Part shown: piece after piece, positions 23,804-33,600 of the stretch | Numbering within the stretch: position 1 is the stretch's first letter | Layout of the letters: the number at the start of each line of letters is the position of its first letter | Assembly: GCF_000519005.1 (NCBI RefSeq) | Contig: NZ_JAER01000039.1 | Coordinates: forward strand, 1-42,077 | DNA length: 42,077 bases | Source: Nocardioides sp. J54 | GTDB lineage: Bacteria > Actinomycetota > Actinomycetes > Propionibacteriales > Nocardioidaceae | Direction: 5' to 3' | Program-made: the position numbers and the translations under genes | The notes under the pieces: model-generated | The model's input: only the letters and a program-made list of their open reading frames with translations | Database searches by the model: none | What the model was told of the DNA's origin: nothing

Positions 23804-24945
23804 TGCGCATCGACTTCCACGGCTCGCCCGAGCCGACGCTCGGGGTGGAGTGGGAGTTCGCACTGGTCGACCGCCGCACCCGCGACCTCCGCAACGACGC
23901 CGCCCATCTCTTCGCGCGGGCGAAGCCGCGGATGCCCGACCCCGGCAAGCTGCACAAGGAGCTGCTGCGCAACACCGTCGAGGTCGTGACCGGCGTGTGC
24001 CCCACCGTCGCCGACGCGATGGCCGACCTGACCGACACGCTGCGCCACGTCACCTCCGCGGCCGACGACCTCGACCTGGACCTGTACGGCGCCGGCACGC
24101 ACCCCTTCGCGAGCTGGACCGGGCAGCAGCTGACCGAGGGCCACCGCTACGAGGAGCTGATCAACCGCACCCAGTGGTGGGGCCGGCAGATGCTGATCTG
24201 GGGCGTCCACGTGCACGTCGGCCTCCCTGAGAAGAGCCGGGTGATGCCGGTCCTCGCCGCGCTGCTCACCTACTACCCGCACCTGCAGGCGCTCTCGGCG
24301 TCCTCGCCGATCTGGATGGGCGTCGACACCGGCTACGCCTCCAACCGGGCGCTGATGTTCCAGCAGCTGCCGACCGCGGGCCTGCCGTTCCAGTTCGAGC
24401 GGTGGGAGGAGTTCGAGGCGTTCGCGCACGACCAGGTCACCACCGGCGTCATCGACGAGCTCAGCGAGATCCGCTGGGACCTGCGCCCCGCCCCCACGCA
24501 CGGCACCCTCGAGAACCGCATCTGCGACGGTGTCTCGACCCTCACCGACATGGCCGCGCTGGTGGCGCTCATGCACTGCCTGGTCGTCTGGCTCGACGGC
24601 CGCGCCGCCGCCGGCGAGCGCCTGCCGACGATGCCGCCGTGGCACGTGCAGGAGAACAAGTGGCGCGCCGCACGGTACGGCGTCGACGCGATCGTGATCC
24701 TCGACGCCGAGTCGAACGAGCGGCTGGTCACCGAGGACCTCGCCGAGCTCGTCGAGCAGCTCGCGCCCACCGCGGAGCGACTCGGCTGCTCCGCGGAGCT
24801 GGCGTCCGTCCTCGACATCCCGACCCGCGGTCCGTCGTACCAGCGCCAGCGGGTGGTGGCCGGGCGCACCGACAACGACCTGGTCGCCGTCGTCGACTCC
24901 GTCGTCCGCGAGCTCCGCGTCGAGCTCGACCAGCGCCCCGGCTAG
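23803..24945 (+). CDS. Carboxylate-amine ligase, YbdK/GCS2-type glutamate-cysteine ligase family
   Basis: A 380-residue member of the GCS2 family (YbdK-like, EgtA-related), ATP-dependent enzymes that join glutamate to cysteine or another amine. Motifs seen are LGVEWEF (residues 13-19) with the metal-binding Glu pair, WGVHVHVGLP in the middle, and ENRICDGVSTL. The GTG at 23803 is chosen from the leaderless promoter; an upstream ATG at 23755 would leave only 6 nt to the divergent thrE start and has no ribosome-binding site. Whether it makes gamma-glutamylcysteine or another peptide is not decided by sequence. The TAG stop lies at the centre of an 18-bp palindrome. Confidence 0.9.
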   Translation: MRIDFHGSPEPTLGVEWEFALVDRRTRDLRNDAAHLFARAKPRMPDPGKLHKELLRNTVEVVTGVCPTVADAMADLTDTLRHVTSAADDLDLDLYGAGTHPFASWTGQQLTEGHRYEELINRTQWWGRQMLIWGVHVHVGLPEKSRVMPVLAALLTYYPHLQALSASSPIWMGVDTGYASNRALMFQQLPTAGLPFQFERWEEFEAFAHDQVTTGVIDELSEIRWDLRPAPTHGTLENRICDGVSTLTDMAALVALMHCLVVWLDGRAAAGERLPTMPPWHVQENKWRAARYGVDAIVILDAESNERLVTEDLAELVEQLAPTAERLGCSAELASVLDIPTRGPSYQRQRVVAGRTDNDLVAVVDSVVRELRVELDQRPG

Positions 24946-24952
24946 CCGGGGC
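24935..24952. terminator. Perfect 18-bp palindrome at a convergent gene junction
   Basis: GCCCCGGCTAGCCGGGGC reads identically on both strands. Its centre holds the TAG stop of the ligase gene. It stands 26 bp from the stop of the convergent FG-GAP gene, so it may act as a hairpin terminator in both directions. No U-tract follows, which is usual in high-GC actinobacteria. Confidence 0.5.
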
Positions 24953-24978
24953 AGCCGGGCGACCGGGGCCGGGGGCCG

Positions 24979-26613
24979 TCAGTAGCGCGGTACCCCGATG
25001 AACTCGATGCGGCAGTCGTCGTCCTCGCACACCGGGGTGTCGGTCCACACCAGCGCGGACTCGAAGCCCGACCCGGTCGACGTCATCACCTGCACGCCGG
25101 TGAACTTCGACTCGCCGAAGGCCTTCACCACGAACACGAGGTCGGCCTTGCCGTCGCCGGTGACGTCGCTCAGCACGGCGCCCTGCAGCGTCCGGGACCC
25201 GATCTTCGAGCTGCCCGTGAAGCCGGCGACCTCCTCGAGGCGGCCCCTGGAGACGTCGTAGGCGTTGACGTCGATGATCCCGGTGCTGGAGTTGGTGCGG
25301 ACGCCGATGAGGTAGGTCTTGCCGTCGCCGGTCACGTCGCCGGCGCGCAGCGCGTCGAGGTAGACGCCCGGCTTGTTGACCGCGCCGGCGTCGAACCCCT
25401 TGCCGGTCGAGGTCAGCAGCGCGTAGCCACGGTCCCCGGAGTAGTAGCCGCCATAGTCCTTGTCGCTGACCCGCTCGGCCGGCAGCTGGACCCACAGGTC
25501 GGTGTCGCCGTCGCCGTCGAAGTCGCCGGGGTGCAGCCGCACCACGTCGATCACCGCGTTCGGCATCGACAGCCACAGCCGCGGGGCGGAGAAGGTGCCC
25601 TTGCCGTCGTTGGTGAGCACGCTGACGTCGACGTTGCGGTCGTTGGGGCTGGCGATGACCAGGTCCTGGTCGCCGTCGCCGTCGAAGTCACCGTGGGCGA
25701 GCTGGATCTCCGCGTCGCCGTACTCCTTCAGCGTCGACAGCGACAGCGTGAACGTCTGGTCCTCGGGGAAGGCGTCGTCGGAGGACGTCAGCGTGACCTG
25801 CTTGCCGGAGGCCACGAACTTCCACGCGAGGTGGTCGTTGGCGCCGTCGCCGTCCCAGTCGAGGAAGATCTCGTTGGGCTCCCGGTAGGGGTCGACCGCG
25901 GTCTCGCGGGTCTCGAAGCCGTTGCCGTTGCTCAGCGCCTCGACCCGCGTCACCTTGTCGTAGTCGAGGTAGAAGTAGAACCGCGCGTCGCCGTACCCGT
26001 CGCCGTTGATGTCGCCCTGCACGGCGGCCGTGGCCGGCTCGTCGGTCGGGTCGTCGCCCGACCCGCCACCACCGCTCCACGGCTGCAGCACGGCGAGCGT
26101 GATGCCGACCCCCGCGACGAGGACGAGCACGGCGGCCAGGGTGAGCCACAGCCCGGGGCGGCTCTTGCGCGGACCGCCCGCCGGGGTGCCGTACGACGGC
26201 TGGCCCCACGGCTGCCCGGGGCCCTGCCCCTGGCCGCTGGGCCCCTGCCCGCTGTTCGGCCAGCTGCCGGGGGTGGGCCAGCTGCCCGGCCCCGGCTGCG
26301 AGGGGACGTGGCCGTAGCCCGGCGGTGCCGACGGCGGCGGTCCGGCAGGTGCCTGGGCCGGCGGCGGCGCGGTCGGGGCGCCGGGGAACGACGGTCCCTG
26401 CCCGGGCTGCCCGGGCTGCTCGGGCTGCCCGGACTGCCCGGGCTGCGCCTGCTGACCGGGTACGGCGGTGGGCGCAGCGTCGTCGTGCCGCTGGCGGACC
26501 TGGGTGGGCTCGGCCTTGCGGCGCCGCTCGTCGGTCCACGCGTTGCCGTCCCAGCGCCGCTCCCAGCCGTCGCCGTCGGGGTACCAGCCCGCGGGCGTCG
26601 AGAAGTCGTTCAC
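24979..26613 (-). CDS. Membrane-anchored FG-GAP/VCBS-repeat protein with N-terminal DUF2510
   Basis: A 544-residue protein in three parts. Residues 5-32 match DUF2510 (TPAGWYPDGDG, then ERRWDGNAWTDE), a short actinobacterial domain often in front of a membrane helix. Residues ~35-145 are Pro/Gly/Gln-rich and disordered. One membrane helix follows (LWLTLAAVLVLVAGVGITLAVL). The outer part carries repeated Asp-rich loops of the FG-GAP/VCBS type (DINGDGYGD, DGDGDQD, DFDGDGDTD, DVTGDGK), predicted to form a calcium-binding beta-propeller. Cys pair CEDDDC is near the end. The start is GTG at 26613. The likely role is an envelope-exposed binding protein. Confidence 0.85.
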   Translation of the reverse strand: MNDFSTPAGWYPDGDGWERRWDGNAWTDERRRKAEPTQVRQRHDDAAPTAVPGQQAQPGQSGQPEQPGQPGQGPSFPGAPTAPPPAQAPAGPPPSAPPGYGHVPSQPGPGSWPTPGSWPNSGQGPSGQGQGPGQPWGQPSYGTPAGGPRKSRPGLWLTLAAVLVLVAGVGITLAVLQPWSGGGGSGDDPTDEPATAAVQGDINGDGYGDARFYFYLDYDKVTRVEALSNGNGFETRETAVDPYREPNEIFLDWDGDGANDHLAWKFVASGKQVTLTSSDDAFPEDQTFTLSLSTLKEYGDAEIQLAHGDFDGDGDQDLVIASPNDRNVDVSVLTNDGKGTFSAPRLWLSMPNAVIDVVRLHPGDFDGDGDTDLWVQLPAERVSDKDYGGYYSGDRGYALLTSTGKGFDAGAVNKPGVYLDALRAGDVTGDGKTYLIGVRTNSSTGIIDVNAYDVSRGRLEEVAGFTGSSKIGSRTLQGAVLSDVTGDGKADLVFVVKAFGESKFTGVQVMTSTGSGFESALVWTDTPVCEDDDCRIEFIGVPRY

Positions 26614-26715
26614 GTCCGAGTCCTAACCGGTTCGAGGGCAGATGAAACGCGGCAGGCGGTTGTGACCGGGACCCGGACGCGCAAGGATCGGGCCCTGCGA
26701 CGAAAGGGGACCTCC

Positions 26716-28185
26716 GTGGTTTCTGTTCCGGGGTTCCGGCCCATCGACCCGACCTCGGCCGCCTTCCTGCTCGCGGAGAACCGTAGCCAGCCGATGCACG
26801 TCGGTGGCCTGCAGCTCTTCGAACGGCCGGCCGACGCCGGTCCGGGCTACGTCCGGGAGATGTTCGAGTCGATGCGCGACACCGAGCAGCTGGCACCGCT
26901 GTTCGTGAAGCACCCGCACCGCTCGGTGCGGACCGGCGGCACCCTGGTCTGGCGCGACGACGACCAGCTCGACATCGAGCACCACGTCCGCCACAGCGCG
27001 CTCCCCCAGCCCGGCCGGGTGCGGGAGCTGCTCGAGCTGGTCGGCCGGCTGCACTCCACCCGGCTGGCCTGGGAGCGGCCGCTGTGGGAGACGCACGTCA
27101 TCGAGGGCCTGGCCGACGGCCGGGTCGCGATGTACACCAAGCTCCACCACGCGCTGGTCGACGGCATCTCGGCGATGCGGCTGATGGCGAGCGTGCTCTC
27201 CGACGACCCCGACCGGCGCGGCATGCCGGCGCCCTTTGCCGCGGACGCCGCGCCCCGCAACCGGCGCGGGCAGCAACCGGGCGAGGGAGATGGTGAGGGG
27301 CACGACCCGCTGACCGCTGCGGCCAGCGCCGCCAAGTCGCTCGCGGACCTGCCGGCCGACGCGCTGCGCAGCGCGATGAGCCTGAGCGCCGAGGCGGCCG
27401 GGATGCCGGCGGCGCTGGTCAAGACGCTGCGCAAGGGACTGCGCAACGAGACGTCCGCCGTCTCCCTGGCCGCCCCGCGCACGATCTTCAACCAGTCGAT
27501 CACCGGCGCGCGCCGCTTCGCCGCCCAGGACTGGCCGGTGGAGCGGATGCGAGCCGTGGGCAAGGCCACCGGCACGACCATCAACGACGTCGTGCTGGCC
27601 ATGTGCAGCGGCGCGATGCGGACCTACCTCGAGGAGCTCGACGCCCTGCCGGACCGCTCGATGGTGTCGATGGTCCCGGTCGGGCTGAACGCCAAGCAGG
27701 CCGGCGTCGCCTCCGCCGAGGGCGGCAACGCGATCGGGGCGGTGATGGTGCGCCTGGCCACCGACCTGGCCGACCCCGCCGACCGGCTGCGCACCATCAA
27801 CCAGTCGATGCAGGACGGCAAGGAGGCGCTGTCGTCGATGACGCCGGCGCAGATCGTCGCGATGAGCGCGATCGGCATGGCGCCCTCGATAGTCATCCCG
27901 GCCCTGGGCATGCAGGGCGTGGTGCGCCCGCCGTTCAACCTGATCATCAGCAACGTGCCGGGTCCCCGGGACACGCACTACTGGAACGGCGCGAAGCTCG
28001 TCGGCACCTACCCGGTTTCCATCCCGATCAACGGCATGGCGCTCAACATCACCTGCACGTCGTACTCCGGCAACATGGGCTTCGGCCTGACCGGCTGCCG
28101 GCGCACGGTGCCGCACCTGCAGCGGCTGCTGACCTTCCTCGACGACGAGCTCGCCGCGCTGGAGAAGGCCGCCGGAATCGGCTGA
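26716..28185 (+). CDS. WS/DGAT-family O-acyltransferase
   Basis: A 489-residue wax ester synthase/diacylglycerol acyltransferase, which transfers acyl-CoA chains to alcohols or diacylglycerol to make storage lipid. The catalytic HHxxxDG motif is at H144-G150 (HHALVDG). Other family marks are PIDPTSAAFLLAE at the start, TTINDVVLAM in the second half, and the C-terminal NLIISNVPGPRDTHYWNG. GTG at 26716 has GGGGA about seven bases upstream; the longer reading frame upstream is antisense to the FG-GAP gene and was rejected. No lipid genes are adjacent, so it stands alone. Confidence 0.94.
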   Translation: MVSVPGFRPIDPTSAAFLLAENRSQPMHVGGLQLFERPADAGPGYVREMFESMRDTEQLAPLFVKHPHRSVRTGGTLVWRDDDQLDIEHHVRHSALPQPGRVRELLELVGRLHSTRLAWERPLWETHVIEGLADGRVAMYTKLHHALVDGISAMRLMASVLSDDPDRRGMPAPFAADAAPRNRRGQQPGEGDGEGHDPLTAAASAAKSLADLPADALRSAMSLSAEAAGMPAALVKTLRKGLRNETSAVSLAAPRTIFNQSITGARRFAAQDWPVERMRAVGKATGTTINDVVLAMCSGAMRTYLEELDALPDRSMVSMVPVGLNAKQAGVASAEGGNAIGAVMVRLATDLADPADRLRTINQSMQDGKEALSSMTPAQIVAMSAIGMAPSIVIPALGMQGVVRPPFNLIISNVPGPRDTHYWNGAKLVGTYPVSIPINGMALNITCTSYSGNMGFGLTGCRRTVPHLQRLLTFLDDELAALEKAAGIG

Positions 28186-28194
28186 GGCCCGCGC

Positions 28195-29388
28195 TCAGGC
28201 GGGGCCGGGTTGCTCGACGAACCCGCCCCCGACCCGCTCGGCGACCGCCTGCAGCCGGGCGCGGGTGATCGCGGAGACCGTTGCGTAGCCGGCCCGCTCG
28301 GCGTTCGAGCCGGGCCGGGTGGGCTCGGGCGCGTTCACCGACAGGCAGGTACGACGACCGCCGTCGGCCGCGTTCGCGAGCGCGACCGCGTGCCCGGTGG
28401 TGCCGGACCCGGCGAAGTAGTCGAGGACCCGGGCGTCGTCCGGCATGGTGTCGAGGATCCGCAGCAGCAGCCCGGTGGGCTTGGGCGACTCGAAGAGGTG
28501 GCCGACCAGGTCCTTGAGCTCGGCGACCGCGGTGTCGGTGGAGCCGACCTCCTCGGCGAGCCAGATGGTCCGCAGCTTCTTGCGCCGCCCGCCGACCGGG
28601 TGCCGCCAGTCTCGCTGGTAGACGTCGACCCGCTCCCCCGCCACCCCCCGCACCCGGCGGCACTCGAGGTCGTCGGGGCGCTCGTCGATCCGGCGGCGGG
28701 ACCAGCGCCAGACGGCCGGCGTCCCGTCGCCGAACACCGGCTTCACCTCGACGGCTCCGGGGAACGGCTCGGTCGCCACCTGCCCGGTGTCGGGGTCGCC
28801 CCAGACCGCGAAGTGCAGCGTCGGCGCGGTGAGCGGGTTGAACTTCTTGTTGGTGTTGCGCAGCGGGAGGCGCCGGTAGCGGCGGCCGTCGGGCGCGACG
28901 AGCGGGAAGTCGGACTCGACGACGGTCGAGGCCGACGACGCATCCAGGACGCACCGGGCGGCGTCCCTGGCGTAGACGAGGAGGTACTCGTGCGAGGTGG
29001 CGAAGCCGCGGCCCAGCTGCCGGCCCTTGGGGTTGAGGTTGACCACGACCTGGGCGAGGAAGTTCTCCTCGCCGTACACCTCGTCGAGCAGCAGCCGCAG
29101 GTGCGCGACCTCGTGGTCGTCGATGCTCACGAAGATCGCGCCGGTCGGGGCGAGGACCCGGTGACCGGCCTCGAGGCGGGGGCGCATGAAGGCCCGCCAC
29201 GCGGCGTGCCGGCCGCGGGCGCCCTCGCCGCGCTCGCCGCGGAAGTCGTCGCGGTAGGCGAAGTCGTTGCCGGTGTTGTACGGCGGGTCGATGTAGACCA
29301 GGTCGAAGGACTCCGCGGGCAGGCCGGCCAGCACGTCGAGGTTGTCGCCCTCGACGAAGGTGTTCCAGATGGGCTGCGGTTCGGCCAC
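28195..29388 (-). CDS. DNA adenine-type methyltransferase, Mod-like, beta class
   Basis: A 397-residue S-adenosylmethionine-dependent DNA methyltransferase. Motif IV DPPYNTG is at residues 34-40 and precedes motif I, YFAGSGTTG (324-332), which is the beta-class order of type III Mod subunits. DPPY points to N6-adenine rather than N4-cytosine. A central ~150-residue region would recognise DNA. It is shorter than most Mod proteins. No Res subunit or other restriction gene lies nearby, so it appears to be an orphan methylase. The start is GTG at 29388. It is divergent from mug with 26 bp between starts. Confidence 0.9.
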   Translation of the reverse strand: MAEPQPIWNTFVEGDNLDVLAGLPAESFDLVYIDPPYNTGNDFAYRDDFRGERGEGARGRHAAWRAFMRPRLEAGHRVLAPTGAIFVSIDDHEVAHLRLLLDEVYGEENFLAQVVVNLNPKGRQLGRGFATSHEYLLVYARDAARCVLDASSASTVVESDFPLVAPDGRRYRRLPLRNTNKKFNPLTAPTLHFAVWGDPDTGQVATEPFPGAVEVKPVFGDGTPAVWRWSRRRIDERPDDLECRRVRGVAGERVDVYQRDWRHPVGGRRKKLRTIWLAEEVGSTDTAVAELKDLVGHLFESPKPTGLLLRILDTMPDDARVLDYFAGSGTTGHAVALANAADGGRRTCLSVNAPEPTRPGSNAERAGYATVSAITRARLQAVAERVGGGFVEQPGPA

Positions 29389-29414
29389 GGGCCCATCGTG
29401 GCAGGCTCGTCGCC

Positions 29415-30008
29415 GTGACCACCGCGCCCCGCCGTACCTTCTCCCGCGCCGAGCTCGAGTCGTTCCGCGACGCCGTCGTCCCCGACCTGCTTCCGACCCG
29501 GCCGGGCCAGGAGCTGCGGCTGCTCTTCGTCGGCATCAACCCGGGGTTGTGGACCGCGGCGACGAGCACCCACTTCGCCCACCCGGGCAACCGCTTCTAC
29601 CCCGCGCTGCTGCGGGCCGGGGTGATCACGACGCCGGTCGACCCGGCCAACGGCATGGACGACGACCAGCGCGACCTGCTGCGCGACCGCGGGATCGGCA
29701 TCACCAACGTCGTGCCCCGTGCGACGGCGAAGGCCTCGGAGCTGTCGAACGAGGAGCTGCGGGCCGGCGGTGCGCAGCTCGTGGCGCTCGTCGAGCGGGA
29801 GCAGCCGAAGGTGGTCGCGATCGCCGGCATCACGGCCTACCGCGCCGCCTTCGGCAGGCCCAGGGCGGTGCCGGGGCGCCAGCCGGAGGACCTCGCCGGC
29901 GCGGAGCTGTGGGTGGTGCCGAACCCGAGCGGGCTCAACGCCCACGAGACGGTGGACTCGCTGGCCGCGGCCTACCGCGAGGTGGGCCGGGCGGCCGGGA
30001 TCGTCTGA
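29415..30008 (+). CDS. mug: Mismatch-specific (G:U/T) DNA glycosylase
   Basis: A 197-residue uracil-DNA glycosylase superfamily protein of the Mug/TDG type, which removes uracil, thymine or alkylated bases mispaired with G. The catalytic-site motif GINPG is at residues 40-44 (with N42), followed by HPGNRFYPALLRAG. The intercalation motif NPSGLN is at 170-175. The start is GTG at 29415; CAGGCT lies 7 nt upstream and may be a degenerate -10 for a leaderless message. It shares a 26-bp intergenic space with the methyltransferase gene. It is convergent with the hemerythrin gene. Confidence 0.95.
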   Translation: MTTAPRRTFSRAELESFRDAVVPDLLPTRPGQELRLLFVGINPGLWTAATSTHFAHPGNRFYPALLRAGVITTPVDPANGMDDDQRDLLRDRGIGITNVVPRATAKASELSNEELRAGGAQLVALVEREQPKVVAIAGITAYRAAFGRPRAVPGRQPEDLAGAELWVVPNPSGLNAHETVDSLAAAYREVGRAAGIV

Positions 30009-30012
30009 CCCC

Positions 30013-30026
30013 GGCCGGCGCCGGCC
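30013..30026. terminator. GC palindrome between mug and the hemerythrin gene
   Basis: GGCCGGCGCCGGCC is a perfect 14-bp palindrome in the 24-bp gap between two convergent stop codons. It is a plausible bidirectional hairpin terminator. There is no T-tract. Confidence 0.4.
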
Positions 30027-30032
30027 AGCGGG

Positions 30033-30611
30033 TCACTCCTCGTCGTCGCCCTCGTCCTCGTCGTCATCGTCGTCGAGCAGGCCCTCGGCGCGCGCCTGCT
30101 CGACGATGCGGCGGACGTTCTCGACCGAGCCGCAGCCCTGGTCGATCAGCTCGTTGCGCCGCGCGGCCCACTTGGCGCCGAGGTCGAAGCGGACCTTGGC
30201 CGACACCTCGGTGCGCGCCGGCTCGATGATGGTCAGCTCCTCCTCCGCGATGTGGTGGGCGATGAGGTTGCTGAGCTCCTCCACGGCGTCGGTGAAGGCC
30301 TGGGTGTCGGTGCCCTTGAGCTCGAGCACCTTCAGCAGCGCCTCGTTGCCCTCGGCGTGCTCCTCCTCGCCGTGCTCGACGGTCTCGCCGTCGATGTCCT
30401 CGGCCTTGCGGCGCAGCACGGGGTAGACGAGCTCCTCCTCGGCCTCGCCGTGGGCGATCAGCACGTCGGCGAACGCGCGGCGTACGGTGTCGCGGTCGGC
30501 GGTGCCGAGGCGGAGCTGGGCCAGGAGCAGCTCGAATCGACGGTGGTCGTCAGCGATCAGGTCGAGGACGTCGCCCGACGTGGGGCGACCGGTATCGATT
30601 CCGGTGGTCAT
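30033..30611 (-). CDS. Hemerythrin/HHE-domain protein
   Basis: A 192-residue helical protein with the spaced His/Glu residues of HHE cation-binding domains: DDHRRF in helix 1, HGEAEEELVYPVL in helix 2, HGEEEH in helix 3, and HHIAEEELTIIEP in helix 4. These would hold a non-haem di-iron centre for O2, NO or iron sensing or storage. The C-terminus is very acidic (a run of Asp/Glu). ATG at 30611 begins the conserved part; a GTG 45 nt upstream is possible. The gene is convergent with mug. Confidence 0.9.
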   Translation of the reverse strand: MTTGIDTGRPTSGDVLDLIADDHRRFELLLAQLRLGTADRDTVRRAFADVLIAHGEAEEELVYPVLRRKAEDIDGETVEHGEEEHAEGNEALLKVLELKGTDTQAFTDAVEELSNLIAHHIAEEELTIIEPARTEVSAKVRFDLGAKWAARRNELIDQGCGSVENVRRIVEQARAEGLLDDDDDEDEGDDEE

Positions 30612-30668
30612 GCCGCGGCCGGTACCCGCAGGACCCGGGGACAGTCCTGCGGGCACCGCGTCGCGGCC

Positions 30669-33600
30669 TCACGGCTGGCCGATCACCACGCTGAACATCA
30701 CGGCCCGGGTGACCGACGGGCTGGCGGTGGCGACCCGCCCGGCCTGCGGCCCGGAAGGTACGACGCCGTCGGAGTCCGCGGTGAGCGAGAACACCGCGCC
30801 ACCGCCGGACCCGGAGGTCGCCTCCCGCACCCCGCCGCCGGTCGTGCTCAGCGAGGTGTCCGAGGAGCTCTTCACCGCCCAGTAGGTGCTCACCCAGCTG
30901 CCCGGCGTCGCGACCACCGCGGGGGCGGTCAGCGACGTGGTGGACGCCGTGCTGACCGCGACGGCGCTGTCGACCACGGACGACCCGCCGCTGCTGCGGT
31001 AGGCCGTGACCGTGAGGTCGGCCTTCGCGATCGACGACAGCGTCACCGTCACCAGCGAGTCCGCGTCCGACGCGGTCGCGGTGCGGGTCCACAACCGGCC
31101 CTGGACGTTGGCCTCGGCCGCCTGCTCCAGCTGGGTCCACCCGGCCGGACCGGTGATCGACGGCGTCGTGCTGTTGACCGCCAGCGCCAGCACCAGCGTG
31201 TCACCGGCCTGCACCGACGCCGGCACCCGCACCCGGTGGGTCGTGCTGTTCGCGTTGGCGGCGTCGCCGCCGACGTGCGCGACCTCGGCCGTGCCCGGGT
31301 CGGGCTCCTCCGGGTCCGGCTCCTCGGGGTCGGGCTCCTCCGGGTCGGGGTCGCCCGGCTCCTCGGGGTCGATGACCGGCCCCTGGCCGTCGGTGAGGCC
31401 GATCGCGACGCTGAACGCCACGAGCCGGGTCACCGACGGGTCGGCGGTGGCGACCCGCCCGGCCTGCGGCCCGGTGGGTACGACGCCGTCGGAGTCCGCG
31501 GTCAGCGAGTAGATCGCGCCGCCGCCCGAGCCGGAGGTCGACTCCCGCACCCCGCCGCCGGTCGTGCTCAGCGAGGTCGTCGAGGAGCTCTTCACGGCCC
31601 AGTAGGTGCTCACCCAGCTCCCGGGCGTGGTGACCACCCCGGGCGCGGTCAGCGACGTGGCGGTCGCGGTGCTGATCAGCACCCCGCTGTCGACCACCTC
31701 GGAGCCGCCGGCGGTGCTGCGGTAGGCAGCCACCGTCAGGTCGGCCTTGGCGATCGACGACAGCGTCACCGTCACCAGCGAGTCCGCGTCCGACGCCGTC
31801 GCGGTGCGGGTCCACAACCGGCCCTGGACGTTGCCCTCGGCAGCCTGCTCCAGCTGCGTCCACCCGGCCGGACCGGTGACCGACGGCGTCGTGCTGTTGA
31901 CCGCCAGCTGCAGCACCAGCGTGTCACCGGGCTGCACCGACGCCGGCACCCGCACCCGGTGGGTCGTGCTGTTCGCGTTCGCGGCGTCCGCGCCGACGTA
32001 CCCGATCTCCGCGTCGGGCGGCTCCGGCGGGTCCGTCGGCGCGGCGGTGCGCTGGGTCTGCGCGGTGGCGCCGGCACCGTCGGTGACCGTCAGTGTCGCC
32101 TCGTAGGAGCCAGCGGCGGCGTAGGTGTGCTGCGCAGTCGCACCGCTGCCGGTCGCCCCGTCACCGAAGTCCCACGCGTAGGACGCGATCGGCCCCTCGG
32201 GGTCCGAGGACCCGCTGGCATCGAAGGAGCAGGTGAGGTCGGAGCAGGACACGGTGAAGGACGCGGTCGGCTCCTGGTTGGGCGCCGTGCCGTTGCCCGA
32301 GGAGTCCTGGAAGAGGAACCACGCCCGGGCGCCCCACGTGGTGCCGTCGACGCCCGGCCCGGAGCGGACGGTGGCCGTCCCGCCGACCGGTGCTCCGGAG
32401 ATCGGGCCCTGCGCCCAGTCGATGCGGCGCAGGTTGCCGTCGGACGTCGTCCACCAGAGGTGCTCGCCGGTGCCGAACATGCCGCGCACCTGGGCGAAGT
32501 CGATCCCCGCCACGTTGGCGGAGGCGACCAGCCGCTGCGCCCCGACGACCCCGCTCTCGGCGGTGAAGTAGCGGTAGAACAGCTGGTTCGAGCCGGACCG
32601 GGTGAAGTAGATCCGGCCGGAGTCGTAGAACAGGCCGGTCATCGTGCTGAGGTCGCTGGACCAGTCGGGGAAGGGCACGATCTGCTCGCTGGCGTCGACG
32701 GCCTGGGGCGCGCCGTACATGCTGCCGTCGAAGGTACGACGCTTGAAGGTGCCGTCGGAGTGGGCGGTGTAGAGCCAGCCGTTGAGCATGAACGCCCCGC
32801 GCACGGTCAGCCAGTCGACCGACCCCGACGGTGCCGACTGGACCTCGCCGACGCTGGAATTCGTCATCGCCCGCCGGCTCACCGGGACGGTGGTCACCGG
32901 CGCGGTGTCGGCGCGGACGATCTCGATCGCGTTGACCAGCGGGTTCTCGACGACGTGGACGAGCCGGATGTTGACCGTGCCGTCGCTGGTGACGGTGAAC
33001 TCGCGCATGGTGCCGCGGTCGTGGCCGACGGACGCGACGATGTCGAAGTTCGTCAGCACGCGGCCGCCCTCGACGTCGACGTGGAAGACCCGCTGCCCGG
33101 CCTGCTGGGTGCAGGTGCACCGGTTGGCGAAGTACATCCGCACCTTGACCTCGGTGCCGGCCGGCACGGGGAAGGCCCACTCCTGCTCCTGGCCGCCGGC
33201 GGCGTCCCACAACTCGTCGTCGAAGACGGCCCGCGGGGTGCCGGCCGGGACGGTGGAGTCGACCGACGGGACGGTGGTGTAGCCGGCCCGGTTCTGGCCC
33301 GCGTTGTGGTACGGCGAGGGCGAGCCCGCGGTGTCGGCCTGCCAGCTCGGGCCGATGTCGGCCGGCAGGGCGGCGCCGGCCGCGTTCACCCGGTACAGGA
33401 TGCTCGGGTCGGCGATGCTGCCGCCGGTGCCGACGCCGTAGAGGTCGTTCGGCAGCCCGGGGGTGCGCACCCGCGGGTAGGAGACGCCGTTGGGGTTCAT
33501 CCGGGCGATGCGGCTCTTGAGCTGCCAGTTGCCGATCCGGTCGGTGTCGGAGGCGACCCACAGGCCCTCGGGGGTGTCGAGGAAGTCGAAGACACCGACG

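Noticed and set aside
25531..26715. N-terminal extension of the WS/DGAT protein
   Set aside because: The frame is open upstream but runs antisense through the FG-GAP gene; the family N-terminus and a ribosome-binding site place the start at 26716.
28195..29388. Complete type III restriction-modification system
   Set aside because: Only a Mod-like gene is present; no Res helicase/nuclease gene lies within the window.
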